A stretch of 64,000 bases of DNA from a bacterium (GCA_029932675.1 JAOZPP010000008.1:1-64000); one strand, 5' to 3'. Counted from the stretch's first letter, positions 9,082-23,084 are shown. Made by a program: numbers and translations. Notes: generated from the sequence alone by a model not told the origin.

Positions 9082-10264
9082 CCTGAAGATCGTTGTCCCT
9101 GTCCTTCTCTTGGCAGGGATAGGGCTGGCCCTAATCTATAGTAGCACCATTCATCCCTCACCGCCCGGGGAAGCATCCAAGTTTGCCCTTAGGCAGTTGG
9201 TCTGGTTGGGGATTGGTCTCATCCTCTTGGCCATAACCTATACCTTGCCCCTCAGGTTTCACTTAGCCTTCAGCTACATCTACTACTTGGTGGTCCTACT
9301 CCTTCTGATGTTTCTCCTGGCCAAAGGGGGGGGACGGTGGATAGATATGGGTCCTCTACACCTCCAGCCCTCCGAACTGGCCAAGCTGGCCCTCATCTTT
9401 GGACTCTCCCGCTATCTTTCTTTGGAGAGGGTAAATCTCTCCCGGATTAGGGGCTTTGCCCCTCCTCTCCTTTTGGGGTTAGTCCCTGCCCTCCTCGTCC
9501 TCAAACAGCCGGACTTAGGGACATCGATCCTCCTGCTCATCCTTCCCCTTCCCCTTCTTTGGTGGGCTGGGATGGACCCCCCGCAGCTTTTTTTTCTCTC
9601 CTCTGTGGGTTTGAGCCTTGTCTCCGCCTCCCATTGGCTTGCCTGGGGAGCCTTCCTCACCCTTTTGATTATCCTTCTCCTCCACTCCTCTCAGTCCATC
9701 CTCACCAAGGCCTCTATCCTCTTGGCCAACCTCTCAGTGGGGGTCCTTACCCCTTTGATCTGGTCACACCTGCAGGAATACCAGAGGCAGAGGGTGATAG
9801 CTTTCCTCAATCCAACCCGGGACCCGTTTAGGGCCGGTTATCAGATAATCCAATCCAAGATAGCGATAGGTTCTGGTGGGGTCTGGGGGAAGGGGTTTAT
9901 GCAGGGGACCCAAGCCAAGCTCTTCTTTCTCCCTGCTCAACATACGGACTTCATCTTCTCTGTAGCCGGTGAGGAATTGGGCCTTTGGGGTTGCCTCTTG
10001 ATCCTTGGCCTCTACCTGCTCCTTCTGCTGGAGGCGATAAAGATTGCTTATCGGGCAAAGAACTCCTTTTCCAGGCTGGTAGCAGTGGGGATAGTGAGCG
10101 TATTTCTCCTCCAAATAGGGGTGAATGTGGGGATGACCCTGGGAGTTATGCCCATCACTGGCCTCCCCCTTCCCTTTTTAAGCTATGGTGGTTCAGCCAT
10201 GTTGGTGGATATGATTATGGTCGGATTGCTTTTGCGGATCAACTCTGAGTTGAGGGAGTATTGA
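9068..10264 (+). CDS. rodA: Rod shape-determining protein RodA (SEDS glycosyltransferase)
   Basis: GGGRWIDMGPLHLQPSELAKLALI, FLPAQHTDFIFSVAGEELG, PITGLPLPFLSYGGSAM. Confidence 0.95.
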   Translation: MRGFDLKIVVPVLLLAGIGLALIYSSTIHPSPPGEASKFALRQLVWLGIGLILLAITYTLPLRFHLAFSYIYYLVVLLLLMFLLAKGGGRWIDMGPLHLQPSELAKLALIFGLSRYLSLERVNLSRIRGFAPPLLLGLVPALLVLKQPDLGTSILLLILPLPLLWWAGMDPPQLFFLSSVGLSLVSASHWLAWGAFLTLLIILLLHSSQSILTKASILLANLSVGVLTPLIWSHLQEYQRQRVIAFLNPTRDPFRAGYQIIQSKIAIGSGGVWGKGFMQGTQAKLFFLPAQHTDFIFSVAGEELGLWGCLLILGLYLLLLLEAIKIAYRAKNSFSRLVAVGIVSVFLLQIGVNVGMTLGVMPITGLPLPFLSYGGSAMLVDMIMVGLLLRINSELREY

Positions 10265-11118
10265 TGCATCCCATCCTCTTTCAATTGGGGCCATTTGAGA
10301 TAAGATCTTGGGGGGTGATGTTTGCCATCTCCTGTGTGGTGGGGGCCTGGTTCGCCCAGCGGCGGGCCAGAAATCAGGGGGTAAATCCCAACCTTATAAT
10401 GAACCTAACTTTGGTCATCGTCGGGTCAGCTTTAATCGGCTCCCGGTTTTTCTATGTGGCCTTCCATTGGAATGAGTTTGCCCCCCATCCCTTAGACATA
10501 ATTAGCCCTTATCAGAGCACAGGGGAGTGGGGGATTGGGGGGCTCTCTATGATAGGGGGAGTTGTTTTAGCGTTTTTGACTTCTCTTCTTTACCTTCACC
10601 TAAAGGGGGAAGATCCATGGAAGTTTGCTGATGTTGTTGCCCCGTCTTTCCCTTTAGGGATTTTCTTCACCCGCATAGGCTGTTTTCTCAATGGATGCTG
10701 TTTTGGTAAACCCTCCTCCCTCCCCTTTGCGGTGACCTTTCCCCTCCAGAGTCCAGCAGGCTTAGTCTATCCCCACCGTCCTCTTCACCCTACTCAGCTA
10801 TATTCCTCCCTCTATGGCCTTGGTATCTTAGGCTTGCTTCTTTACTTAGAGAGATACAAGAGGTTCTCCGGTTTTACTACCTGGTTGATGGTTGGTCTTT
10901 ACTGCTTCGCCCGTTTTCTGGTCGATTTCCTCCGCTACTATGAGGAAAGTATGGCCCTGATGAGGATAGGGGGGATAGCCTTCTCGGTAAATCAGGGTGT
11001 ATGTTTAGCCACCATGCTGGTAGCTGGGGTAGGTTGGAACCTTATGCGTATAAGGCAAAAGGGGGGGCGGAGGGAGAACCCCCACCCTGCCGCCGGGGAT
11101 CCTGATGACCTCCATTAA
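10261..11118 (+). CDS. lgt: Prolipoprotein diacylglyceryl transferase
   Basis: GIFFTRIGCFLNGCCFG, HPTQLYSSLYGLGI Lgt signatures. Confidence 0.94.
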   Translation: MMHPILFQLGPFEIRSWGVMFAISCVVGAWFAQRRARNQGVNPNLIMNLTLVIVGSALIGSRFFYVAFHWNEFAPHPLDIISPYQSTGEWGIGGLSMIGGVVLAFLTSLLYLHLKGEDPWKFADVVAPSFPLGIFFTRIGCFLNGCCFGKPSSLPFAVTFPLQSPAGLVYPHRPLHPTQLYSSLYGLGILGLLLYLERYKRFSGFTTWLMVGLYCFARFLVDFLRYYEESMALMRIGGIAFSVNQGVCLATMLVAGVGWNLMRIRQKGGRRENPHPAAGDPDDLH

Positions 11119-11854
11119 GCTGCGTCCTAAAGCATCTGTCCGCCAGGCCTTAAATTCATTTCTAAATTTTCTCTTTCCTTCCTACTGTCTCCTCTGTGAT
11201 GCGCCCCTGGGGGTGGGGGAGAGGATTGTCTGCGGGAGGTGTTGGGCAAGGCTGGAGATAATCACAGATCGCTTCTGCCCCAAATGTAGCGCTCTTCTAA
11301 GAAAAGGAAGGGGTATCTGTGCCTCCTGTTCAAAAACAGGTTATTACTTCAGCTTTAACCGTTCATTGGGGCCGTTTGACCAGAGGTATCAAACCCTCAT
11401 CCATCACCTGAAATACGAACGGATGACCAGCCTGGCCGTGAGGTTGGGGGAGAAACTCGTCTTTCTCCTCAGAACCGAACCGAGGTTTGCCCCTGCAGAG
11501 GGGATAGTCCCCGTTCCTCTCCATCCCACAAAGCTCCGGGAGCGGGGATACAACCAGAGCCTTCTCCTCGCCCAGGAGGTCTCTCGGGGCTCAGGCCTCC
11601 CCCTGATTGATGATGCCCTCCAGAAGGTGAGGAGGACAAAGAGCCAGACCATGTTGACCTTCCAGGAGAGGGTGGAAAATCTGCGAGGGGCTTTTCGGGT
11701 GAAATTAAGGGAGAAGGTGGAGGGGAAAAAGCTCATTCTAATAGATGATGTCTTTACCACCGGCTCTACCCTAAACAATTGCGCACAGGCCTTGCTGGAG
11801 GCAGGGGCATGTGAGGTTTATGGCCTTACCCTGGCCATAGCCAAGGGGAGCTGA
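11105..11854 (+). CDS. ComF family phosphoribosyltransferase-like protein
   Basis: Zn-finger CxxC motifs, LKYERM, VPVPLHPTKLRERGYNQSLLLA, LIDDVFTTGSTL. Confidence 0.92.
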   Translation: MTSIKLRPKASVRQALNSFLNFLFPSYCLLCDAPLGVGERIVCGRCWARLEIITDRFCPKCSALLRKGRGICASCSKTGYYFSFNRSLGPFDQRYQTLIHHLKYERMTSLAVRLGEKLVFLLRTEPRFAPAEGIVPVPLHPTKLRERGYNQSLLLAQEVSRGSGLPLIDDALQKVRRTKSQTMLTFQERVENLRGAFRVKLREKVEGKKLILIDDVFTTGSTLNNCAQALLEAGACEVYGLTLAIAKGS

Positions 11855-12031
11855 TCTGGGTCAATCTGAAAAGTCTATCCAAAGGGTGGGCTAAGTTCGA
11901 ATAGGTCAACTAAAGCTCTTTAGCTGATCCAAACTTGATTTCGGAGTGAAGTTTTGATTGAGGAAAGCAAAGAGGGAATGGTTTTCATTTCAGGCCAAAG
12001 CTACAAAGCGGGGTTGGTGAAGAGGGGCACT

Positions 12032-14460
12032 TTACCCCTCGGCCACTACCCTGGCCACATCGGTGACCCTATCACCTGGGGCCAGATCGATGAGCTTCAC
12101 CCCTTGGGAGGCCCGACCACATCTTCTAATCCCTCCCACCTTGAGCCTGATGATCACCCCATTTACCGTGGCCAACATTATCTCGTCCTTCTCTACCACC
12201 TCCATTATGGAGACCACCGGCCCGTTCTTAGAAGTTATCTTGGCTGCCACTATACCCTTTCCTCCGCGGTTAGTTACTCGATAGTCGGAGATGTCCGTTC
12301 GCTTACCGAAGCCATTCTCGGTGACTACTAAGAGGTCAGCCTTCCTCCTGACCACCACCATCCCCACAACCCAGTCATCCTTTCCCAATTGCATTCCCCT
12401 TACCCCGCGGGCCCCTCTTCCCATACTCCTCACCTTGGCCTCTGGAAACCTTATCGCCTTGCCTAACCTGCTTCCTAAGATCACCTCCGCTTTCCCATCA
12501 GTAAGTTCTGCACCGATTAGTTTGTCATCCTCATCGATAGTAGCCGCCTTTACCCCTCCCTTGCGGGGGCGGGAGAGGTCATCGAGTTTGACCTTTTTAA
12601 TCATCCCTTTCATAGTAGCCAGGAGGACAAACCCCTGGGGATGGAAATCGCCCACTGCCACCGAGGCAGCGACTTTCTCCTCTTTGCCCAACTGGAGGAG
12701 GTTGACAATCGGTCTTCCCTTGGCCAACCTCCCCCCAGAGGGGAGCTGATAGACCTTCACCCCATAACACCTGCCCCGGGTGGTGAAGAAGAGAAGCCAG
12801 GAGTGGGTGGAGGCGATAAGAAGGTGCTCAACGAAATCCTCTTCCTTTGTTCCCATTCCAAGAAGGCCCTTACCTCCCCTATGCTGTCTCCTGTAGCTGG
12901 AGATGGGCAGCCTCTTTATATATCCGCTGTGGGAGATGGTGATGGCCATATCCTCCTCAGCGATGAGGTCCTCCATCTTGAACTCCTCCTCTTCCTCCAC
13001 TATCTCTGTGCGCCGCGGGTCACCGTACTTCTTCCCCAAGGCCAAGAGCTCCTCTCTGATTATACCCATTCTCTGGGGTCTGCTCTCCAATATCCCCTTT
13101 AGCCTGGCGATAAACTTTATCTTCTCTAAGTATTCCTCCTCTATCTTCTCCCTCTCCAGTCCGGTAAGCCTGGCCAGCCTCATATCGAGGATGGCTTGTG
13201 CTTGGATCTCTGAGAGGCGAAACCTCTCCATCAGGGAAGCCTTCGCGGCCTCCGGATTTCTGGCTTTCTTGATGATCCCCACTACCTCATCGATGTTCTC
13301 CACAGCAACCTTTAATCCCTCCAAGATGTGTGCCCTCTCCTCGGCCTTACGCAGCTCGAACTGAGTCCTCCTGGTTACTACCTCGTGGCGGTGGTCCAAG
13401 AAGAGGGAGAGGAGCTCCTTTAGATTCATTACCTTTGGCTGACCAGCGGAGAGGGAGAGGAGAATTATACCAAAGGTGACTTGGAGTTGAGTATGTTTAA
13501 ATAATTGATTTAGAACCACCTCTGGTTGAGCATCCCTCTTCAGCTCAACCACTATTCTCATCCCCTCCCTATCTGACTCATCCCTTAACTCAGCCATCCC
13601 CTCAACCACCTTATCCCTGGCCAGGCGGGCTATATCTTCTAAGAGGTGGGTCTTGTTCACCTGATAGGGGATTTCGGTGATGACCAGGTTTACCTTGCCG
13701 TTCTTTAGCCTCTCTATGTTTGCCCTTCCCCTAAGGGTTATCTTCCCCTTGCCTGTACGGTAGGCCTGGCTGATCCCCCCAGAGCCGGTGATGATCCCCC
13801 CGGTGGGGAAGTCGGGTCCCTGTATGTAACCCTTCAACCCATCGATATCCATCTGAGGATCGTCGATGAGGGCAACCAGGGCTTCCACCACCTCCGAGAG
13901 GTTATGGGGGGGGATATTAGTCGCCATCCCCACAGCGATCCCTGATGAGCCGTTGCAGATCAGGTTGGGAAATCTACCTGGCAGGACAACAGGTTCGCTG
14001 CGCGTTCCGTCGTAGTTAGGAACAAAATCTACCGTATCCTTATCCAGATCGACCAGCATCTCCATGGCAAAGGGGGAAAGCCTAGCCTCAGTATATCTCA
14101 TCGCCGCCGGGGCATCACCATCTATGGACCCGAAGTTACCCTGTCCCTCCACCAAGGGATACCTCATATTGAACTCCTGGGCCATCCTCACCAGGGTGGG
14201 GTAGATGACCTGTTCTCCGTGAGGGTGGTAATTTCCCGAGGTGTCTCCGGCTATCTTAGCACACTTGCGAAAGGGGCTGTTTGGGGAGAGCTTGAGGTCG
14301 TTCATCGCCACTAAAATGCGTCGATGGGAAGGCTTGAGCCCATCCCTTAGATCGGGTAGAGCACGGGAGACGATGACGCTCATCGAATAGTCTATATAGG
14401 AGGCCTTCATCTCCTCCTCTATATTTACCGGAACTATCCTTTCTCTAAGCTCGTGTGCCA

Positions 14461-14461
<1 letters not shown>
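12032..14461 (-). CDS. gyrA: DNA gyrase subunit A
   Basis: IDYSMSVIVSRALPDLRDGLKPSHRRILVAM, NYHPHGEQVIYPTLVRMAQ, catalytic AAMRYTEARL, C-terminal beta-propeller repeats. Confidence 0.97.
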
Positions 14462-16659
<2,198 letters not shown>

Positions 16660-16663
<4 letters not shown>

Positions 16664-17769
16664 TCGACAAGTTTCAGGGGCATAACCAAGCAGAGATAGT
16701 CCTCTCCTTCCTTGGGGATCTCCTCCCTCACCAGCCCTGGATTGAGAGGCCCCTTTAACTCAATTACCACCCTCTCTCCCTCTATCTGTTTCAAGGCGTC
16801 CAATATCAGGTAGGCGTTGTATCCGATCTCCATCTTCTCCCCTTTATATTCCACCTCCACTATCTCCTTTGCTTCTCCTCCCAAATCTGGGTTGGCCGCG
16901 TCCAACTCCAACTCCTTTGGTTTAAGGGAAAAACGGATTTGGTGGGTTGTTTGGTTGGAGAGGATGGAGACCCTCTTGATAGCCGAGGTGAGGAGTTCCC
17001 TGTTGGCCACCAAAAGCTTATCGTTCTCCTTGGGGATGACCATTTCGTAATCAGGGTAGGGTCCTTCCAGCAGTCGGGAGTAGAGGAGGGTTGGGCCTAA
17101 GTTGAAGATGAGGCTGTTTGGCTGAAGGAGCACCTCAACCTCTTCACGGGGGGCAAATCGGAGGAGGTGCTGAAGGACCTTGGGAGGAACGATTACCTCC
17201 TCTTCCACCCCCTCAGGGGAGATCCCTTCCATGCCTATCTTGGCCAGCCGATGGCCATCTGTGGCCACCATATTCATCCTTTTCTCCCTTATCTGCCAGA
17301 GGACCCCATTTAAGACAGGTCTGGCCTGATCTGTAGAGACGGCGAATACGGTCTTCTCCACCATCCGACAGAGTTTCTCTCCGGAGATGCTAAATTTTTT
17401 CTCCGCCTCCGGTTTAGGAAACTTCGGGAAGTCTTCCTTCTCCGCGCCTCCCAGTTCATAGACCCCTTCTCCGCATCTTATCGTTATCCGCTTTCCCTCT
17501 GATTCTACTTCCACCTCCGCAGGGGGAAGCTCTCTGATGATCTCTGCAAACTTCCGACCCGGGACGGCTATTCCCTCATCCCCTTCCGGAGTGATGTCTA
17601 CCAACTGGGATATGGAGATATCCAGATCTGTGGCATAAAGCCTTAGCTTTTCCCCCTCCGGTTCCATCAGGAAGTTGCTGAGGATGGGGAGCGTGGTCCT
17701 GAGAGGCACAACAGATAAGACATCCCCTATGGCAGAGGCTAAAACTTCCTTCTGAGCTACTATCCTCAT
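16660..17769 (-). CDS. dnaN: DNA polymerase III subunit beta (sliding clamp)
   Basis: TLPILSNFLMEPEGEKLRLYATDLDISI, ATDGHRLA, C-terminal YLCLVMPLKL. Confidence 0.96.
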
Positions 17770-17972
17770 CTCCCCTCCTTAAATCAGGTGAGGACCTTTA
17801 TCCATGAGCACCAGCTATTGGGAAGTCGCTTTTTTAATCGGCTTCCTTTTGTTGTGCTGGATCGCTCTCTCTTATTCAATCCCAATACTGGCCTTTTCTG
17901 CCCGGATGAAAAAGTTTACAGAACTCCTCTTGCCTTTTAGCTCATCCTGGTTAAAAGGCCTCTTGTTATCCA

Positions 17973-18001
17973 ATTATAACCCAAAACCCTGCTAAAGGCA
18001 A
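17973..18001 (-). promoter_or_regulatory. Predicted sigma70-type promoter of the dnaN-dciA-gyrB-gyrA unit
   Basis: - strand TTGCCT-17 bp-TATAAT about 200 bp upstream of dnaN. Confidence 0.55.
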
Positions 18002-18008
18002 GGGAAAT

Positions 18009-19160
18009 CTACCCCAGCTTGGCCGCCATATCTGTCGATTCCCAGGTGAAGTCAGGGTCCTCTCGGCCGAAGTGGCCGTAGACTGAGGTCTTCTGGTAGA
18101 TGGGTCTGAGGAGGTCGAGCATCTCTATTATGCCCTGGGGGGTAAGCTGAAAGTGAGAGGTTACCAACTTCACCAATTCCTCATCAGGTATCTTCCCCGT
18201 TCCCTGGGTATCTACCAATACCGATACCGGTTCGGGCAGGCCAATTGCATAGGCCAACTGGACCAGGCAGGTATCGGCCAGACCAGCAGCGACTATGTTC
18301 TTGGCTATATACCTGGCCATATAGGTAGCCGATCGATCGACCTTGGTGGGGTCCTTCCCGGAGAATGCCCCCCCTCCATGGGGAACCGCTCCCCCGTAGG
18401 TGTCCACGATGACCTTTCTGCCAGTCATCCCCGTATCGGACTGGGGCCCGCCCACAACAAACTTTCCTGTGGGATTAACATAGAACTTTGTCCCCTCATC
18501 GACTAACTCCTCCGGGATGATTGGCTTGGCTACTTCCTTGATCACTTTCTCTTTGGCCTCTTCGGTCATCTGGCTTCCCGTAGGGTCTAAAACGGCTTCT
18601 GTGTGCTGACAGGAGATAACCACTGCCTCTATCCTCCTCGGTTTTCCCCCATTATATTCAACGGTTACCTGGGATTTCCCGTCTGGGCCGAGGAAGTCGA
18701 GGGTCCCCCTCTTCCTCACTTCGGCCAACCTCTTTACCAATTTATGGGCTAAGACGATGGGCAGGGGCATATATTCAGGTGTTTCCCGGCAGGCATATCC
18801 AACCATTAAGCCCTGGTCTCCTGCCCCACCGCGATCGACCCCCTGGGCAATGTCTGGGGATTGATGGCCTATGGCGTTGAGGATGGCGCAACAGTTGTAG
18901 GTAAACCCCAAAGAGGGGTCGGTGTAGCCGACGTCTTTAATCACCCCTCTCACTAAGGTGGGAAGGTCTACCCAACCGGTGGTAGTGATCTCTCCCCCCA
19001 CCACTACTAAGCCAACGGTGACAAAGGTCTCGCAGGCAACCCTTCCCTTGATATCCTGACGCAGAACATCATCTAAGACGGCATCAGATATCTGATCACA
19101 AAGTTTATCTGGGTGTCCTTCAGTTACCGATTCTGAGGTCAAAAATCTTATCCTGGGCAT
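18009..19160 (-). CDS. metK: S-adenosylmethionine synthase
   Basis: [69 protein letters not shown]. Confidence 0.97.
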   Translation of the reverse strand: MPRIRFLTSESVTEGHPDKLCDQISDAVLDDVLRQDIKGRVACETFVTVGLVVVGGEITTTGWVDLPTLVRGVIKDVGYTDPSLGFTYNCCAILNAIGHQSPDIAQGVDRGGAGDQGLMVGYACRETPEYMPLPIVLAHKLVKRLAEVRKRGTLDFLGPDGKSQVTVEYNGGKPRRIEAVVISCQHTEAVLDPTGSQMTEEAKEKVIKEVAKPIIPEELVDEGTKFYVNPTGKFVVGGPQSDTGMTGRKVIVDTYGGAVPHGGGAFSGKDPTKVDRSATYMARYIAKNIVAAGLADTCLVQLAYAIGLPEPVSVLVDTQGTGKIPDEELVKLVTSHFQLTPQGIIEMLDLLRPIYQKTSVYGHFGREDPDFTWESTDMAAKLG

Positions 19161-19172
19161 TTCCCCCCCTAT

Positions 19173-20156
19173 CTAAAGAGATTTGAGGTTAATAGCTGAT
19201 GAGTCACCCACGTTCAACTTGGTGAAGTTCCCCCTTACTATGGCGTTGTCCCCCACTAGGGATGAACGAAGAAGGCAGTTAGTTACCTCTGCCCGTTTTC
19301 CAATTATAGAGTTGGCGATGATTGACCCCCTTATCTCCGCACCATCACCCACTGAGAGGTAAGGGCCGAGGATGGAGTTTTCCACCATGGCTGTAGGGGA
19401 GAGGTAGGTTGGGGGATGGATGAGGCATCCCTCCCTCTCTTCTGGCCTGGGTAATCCTTCCAGGAGGTGACGGTTGGTGACCAGAAGGCTTTCTGGCCGG
19501 CCACAGTCCCACCAGTTCTCCACCGGAAAGACAGTTAGCTTTGCCCCCCTCTCCACCATAAGCTGGAAGGCATCGGTTAGCTGGTACTCTCCCTTAGTGG
19601 TTATTCCCTTCTCCATAAGCTCATCCAAACAGGAGAAGAGGAGATCGGGGTTATAGATGAAATTTACTCCCACTATGGCCAGTCCAGGGGAAGAAATCCC
19701 TGGTTTCTCCACCAACCTTTTCACTATTCCCCCTTCGGTTTCCACTACTCCAAAGGAGCTGGCATCCTCTACCCTCTTCACCCCAATGGAGCCATCTCCT
19801 CCCGGTTTCATGCCCTCCCCCAGCTTGCCCTCAAATATGGTATCCCCATAGACAATGAGAAGGGGCCTCCCCTTAACCTTATTGCGTGTCAGCCAAATGG
19901 AATGGCCTAAACCCCTTAGCCTTCTCTGGTGGACGAAACTGATCGGAACCCTATATCTGCCCTTTACCCATTCCCTTATCTTCTCCCCCATTGTGCCCAC
20001 CACGAGGATTACCTCTTCCAAGTCCAACCCCATAATCCCATCCATTATGTGGCCTAAGATTGGCTTTCCAGCTACCTGCAAGAGGGCCTTAGGGAGGCTG
20101 TGGGTATGGGGGCGAAGCCTCCTCCCCTCCCCAGCAGCGGGAATTATACAGATCAT
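19173..20156 (-). CDS. Sugar nucleotidyltransferase (NTP_transferase family with left-handed beta-helix C-terminus)
   Basis: IIPAAGEGRRLRPHTHSLPKALLQVAGKPILGH; C-terminal hexapeptide repeats. Confidence 0.88.
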   Translation of the reverse strand: MICIIPAAGEGRRLRPHTHSLPKALLQVAGKPILGHIMDGIMGLDLEEVILVVGTMGEKIREWVKGRYRVPISFVHQRRLRGLGHSIWLTRNKVKGRPLLIVYGDTIFEGKLGEGMKPGGDGSIGVKRVEDASSFGVVETEGGIVKRLVEKPGISSPGLAIVGVNFIYNPDLLFSCLDELMEKGITTKGEYQLTDAFQLMVERGAKLTVFPVENWWDCGRPESLLVTNRHLLEGLPRPEEREGCLIHPPTYLSPTAMVENSILGPYLSVGDGAEIRGSIIANSIIGKRAEVTNCLLRSSLVGDNAIVRGNFTKLNVGDSSAINLKSL

Positions 20157-21214
20157 AACTTAGCTAACCTCCCCTTGAACCAATCTATCCTCTTTACCGG
20201 GGTAGGGTCAATCCCCTCCAAGAGGGCGAGATATAGGCTTACCCAATCTCCCAAGTGAATAAGGGATAAGACCCTTTGTAGAAGGTTCCTTCCCACGCCC
20301 TTTAGCTTCAAAACCTCAACTCCATCGTTTTCCATCATCTCTGCAGTGAGCTCCATCCGGGAGAGGATCCTGGGATGATAATCCACATCTTGGAGGAATA
20401 GGGAGATGGCCTTTTCCTTCACCCCTCCCCCCACTTCCCAGCCAACCACCTCATTGTGGTTTAACTCGGGGAAGAGGTTGGTGAAGGAGAGGGTTTTTGC
20501 ATTCTCCGCTAACTGTCCCTTCCATCTTGTGGCCACCGCCTCAAAAGGGCCAGGGGCAGAGTAGATAAGGGGAAGCCTCCCGTAGAGCTTTGTGGCCACT
20601 TTTTTGGCTAAGTTCTCTTCAGTGGGGCTTTCCGGACGGTATTTTTCCCTCAATCCGCGCAGGTGATCGGCTACCCCATTGGTTTCTTGATCTCCCAGGC
20701 CGAAGAGCCTGCTGAGGACTAAAAGGGTGGGGAAGAGGGAGTAGGCCAGGGCGGCCCGGGGGGGGTAGCCGGGGGGGATCCTTATCCAGGGACAGCCATC
20801 TTTGATGGCTAGCTCACCTAACTTTCCTCCAGTGGTGATCGCGATGACCTTAGCCCCTCTCCGGAGGGCCTCCTGGTAACCGCTCAAGGTCTCCTCCGTA
20901 TTACCAGAATAGCTGGAGCTAATTACCAGCCACCCTCGGTTTACCCATTGGGGAAGGGTATAGTCCCTCACCACTCCAATGGGAAGCTCAAAGGACCCAG
21001 AGAGGTAGCCGCGCACCAGGTCTCCCCCAATCGCTGAGCCACCCATTCCTAATACGGTAACTCCCTTCAACCCTTTCCAGGAGGGGAGTTGCGCTTTATT
21101 GCCAATTCCCATGGCTTCTTCTACTTGCTCAGGGAATCCCAAGATGTGATTTACCATCTTGGATTTGTCCACCTTCTTGATAAGGGATGGTTGATCCAAA
21201 ATATCGCCTCTCAA
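20153..21214 (-). CDS. Bifunctional phosphoglucose/phosphomannose isomerase
   Basis: VLGMGGSAIGGDLVRGYL, SSYSGNTEETLS, TTGGKLGELA, FPELNHNEVVGWE. Confidence 0.9.
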   Translation of the reverse strand: MRGDILDQPSLIKKVDKSKMVNHILGFPEQVEEAMGIGNKAQLPSWKGLKGVTVLGMGGSAIGGDLVRGYLSGSFELPIGVVRDYTLPQWVNRGWLVISSSYSGNTEETLSGYQEALRRGAKVIAITTGGKLGELAIKDGCPWIRIPPGYPPRAALAYSLFPTLLVLSRLFGLGDQETNGVADHLRGLREKYRPESPTEENLAKKVATKLYGRLPLIYSAPGPFEAVATRWKGQLAENAKTLSFTNLFPELNHNEVVGWEVGGGVKEKAISLFLQDVDYHPRILSRMELTAEMMENDGVEVLKLKGVGRNLLQRVLSLIHLGDWVSLYLALLEGIDPTPVKRIDWFKGRLAKL

Positions 21215-21267
21215 ATCTTCTCCTTTCTTGACAGTCCCACATCCTGGAGGAGATGGCCTCCTCCTGA

Positions 21268-21307
21268 GTCATTGCGAGCCCCGATGAAATCAGGGCGAAG
21301 CAATGAC
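21268..21307. repeat. REP-like palindrome (gtcattgcgagccc...gggcgaagcaatgac)
   Basis: 8-bp terminal inverted repeat gtcattgc/gcaatgac plus inner ccc/ggg; resembles the widespread 'TCATTGCGAG..GAAGCAATG' intergenic palindromes. Confidence 0.7.
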
Positions 21308-21335
21308 AGGAACTTTTTATGGGTTGTTCTATTGC

Positions 21336-23084
21336 TCACCTGGGGTGAACAAGATTTAACTGGGGGAAGTTGTTTTTTAACAAACTGTTCAAGTACTCCC
21401 TTACCCCCTGGGGGGTGGGAATTTCGAGGGCTTCTTTCGCCACCTTTTGGGCAAGGGAGTAAGCAGTTCCTCTAATCACTAGTTTTACCCGGGGGATGGC
21501 CACGGGGGAAACGCTAAGTTCATCCAAACCCAATCCTAAGAGGGCTATTACAGCCGCCGGATCTGCCCCCACCTCTCCACAGAGCCCCACCCAGATCCCT
21601 CGGCGGTGACCTGCCTCCACTGTGCGCTTGATCAGTTTGAGGACTGCCGGATGGAGGGGCTCATAGAGATAGGAGACATTGGGGTTTACCCTGTCCACCG
21701 CCAAGCAATATTGGGTGAGGTCATTTGTGCCTATGCTGAAGAAATCCACCTCCTGGGCCATTAGGTCGGCTAAGATGGCCGCAGAGGGAACCTCCACCAT
21801 CATTCCTATTTGAACCTTCTCATCAAACTCTATCCCTTGGTTTCTCAACTCCTCTTTGGCCTCCTCGACCACCTTCTTGGCCTCCCTGATCTCCTCAACA
21901 TCGGAGACCATAGGAAACATGATTCCTACCTTACCATAGGCGGAGGCGCGGAGGATGGCCCGTAGTTGCACCTTGAAGAATTTCCTGTTATGCAGGCAGA
22001 GCCTTATTCCCCTCCATCCCAAGAAGGGATTTACCTCTTGGGGAAGGCGAAAACGGGAGACAAATTTGTCCCCTCCTAAGTCTACTGTCCTAATGATCAC
22101 CAGACATTCACCACAGGAGCGGACCACTTGAGAGTAAACCCCAAATTGCTCATCTTCTGTGGGGAGGGTCTCCCTCATGAAGAGGTATTCGGTACGAAAG
22201 AGCCCCACCCCAAAGCCTCCTTTCCTGGCGATCTCCTCAGTCTCCTCCGCTGCCTCGATATTGGCGGAAAGCTCCACCCTCCTTCCATCCGGGGTTACTG
22301 CGGGAAGTTCTCTCAACCCAGCGAGGGTCTCCTCCAGATGGATGAGCCTTGCCCTTATCCCTTCATACTCTTTCAGAGTAGCCTTGGAAGGGGAAAGGAT
22401 GACAATCCCCTTCTGGCCATCGACGATGAGCGTATCCCCTGGCTCTACCCCTTCAGAAAGGCGGCCGGTTCCCACCACTGCGGGTATCTCCAAGGAACGG
22501 GCCATAATCGCTGTATGGGATGTCCTCCCCCCTAAGTCGGTGACAAAGCCAATTACCCTCTCCTTCCGCATCTGGGCTGTATCCGAAGGGGAGAGATCGT
22601 GGGCGACGACTATCACCTCCTCCTTGAGCTTGGCCAGGACATCCCTCTCCGTTCCCAATAGGTGGGCCATCACCCTAGCCCCCACATCCCTGATGTCGGC
22701 CACCCTTCCACGAAAGTGCTCATCATCTAAGTTTTGAAAATGGGAGATGATCTCCTCCATCCTCCTTCCGAATACGTGGGCCACAGAAATCCTTTTCTTC
22801 CTCACCTCCTCCTCTATCTCCTGAAGGAAGACAGGATCCTCCAACATCAGGAGGTGGGCACCAAATATCCCGGCAACTTCCCCATAAGAGCTCTCCTTCA
22901 ATTTCGTGAGCTCCTCTTTGGCCCGTGAGACGGCCAAGTGGAAGTCCTCTATCTCCCTCTCCACCCCTTCAGGGGGAATCCTCTTTGGGGGGGCCTTAAG
23001 CTCATCTACCCCGAAGAGGAAAGCCTTTCCTATGGCCACTCCCGGAGAAACCCCCACCCCCTTTATCCTCTGTTCACTCCTCAT
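21336..23084 (-). CDS. ptsI: Phosphoenolpyruvate--protein phosphotransferase (PTS enzyme I)
   Basis: GVSPGVAIGKAFLF, GGRTSHTAIMARSLEIPAVVG, RTVDLGGDK, IGTNDLTQY, CGEVGADP. Confidence 0.97.
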   Translation of the reverse strand: MRSEQRIKGVGVSPGVAIGKAFLFGVDELKAPPKRIPPEGVEREIEDFHLAVSRAKEELTKLKESSYGEVAGIFGAHLLMLEDPVFLQEIEEEVRKKRISVAHVFGRRMEEIISHFQNLDDEHFRGRVADIRDVGARVMAHLLGTERDVLAKLKEEVIVVAHDLSPSDTAQMRKERVIGFVTDLGGRTSHTAIMARSLEIPAVVGTGRLSEGVEPGDTLIVDGQKGIVILSPSKATLKEYEGIRARLIHLEETLAGLRELPAVTPDGRRVELSANIEAAEETEEIARKGGFGVGLFRTEYLFMRETLPTEDEQFGVYSQVVRSCGECLVIIRTVDLGGDKFVSRFRLPQEVNPFLGWRGIRLCLHNRKFFKVQLRAILRASAYGKVGIMFPMVSDVEEIREAKKVVEEAKEELRNQGIEFDEKVQIGMMVEVPSAAILADLMAQEVDFFSIGTNDLTQYCLAVDRVNPNVSYLYEPLHPAVLKLIKRTVEAGHRRGIWVGLCGEVGADPAAVIALLGLGLDELSVSPVAIPRVKLVIRGTAYSLAQKVAKEALEIPTPQGVREYLNSLLKNNFPQLNLVHPR

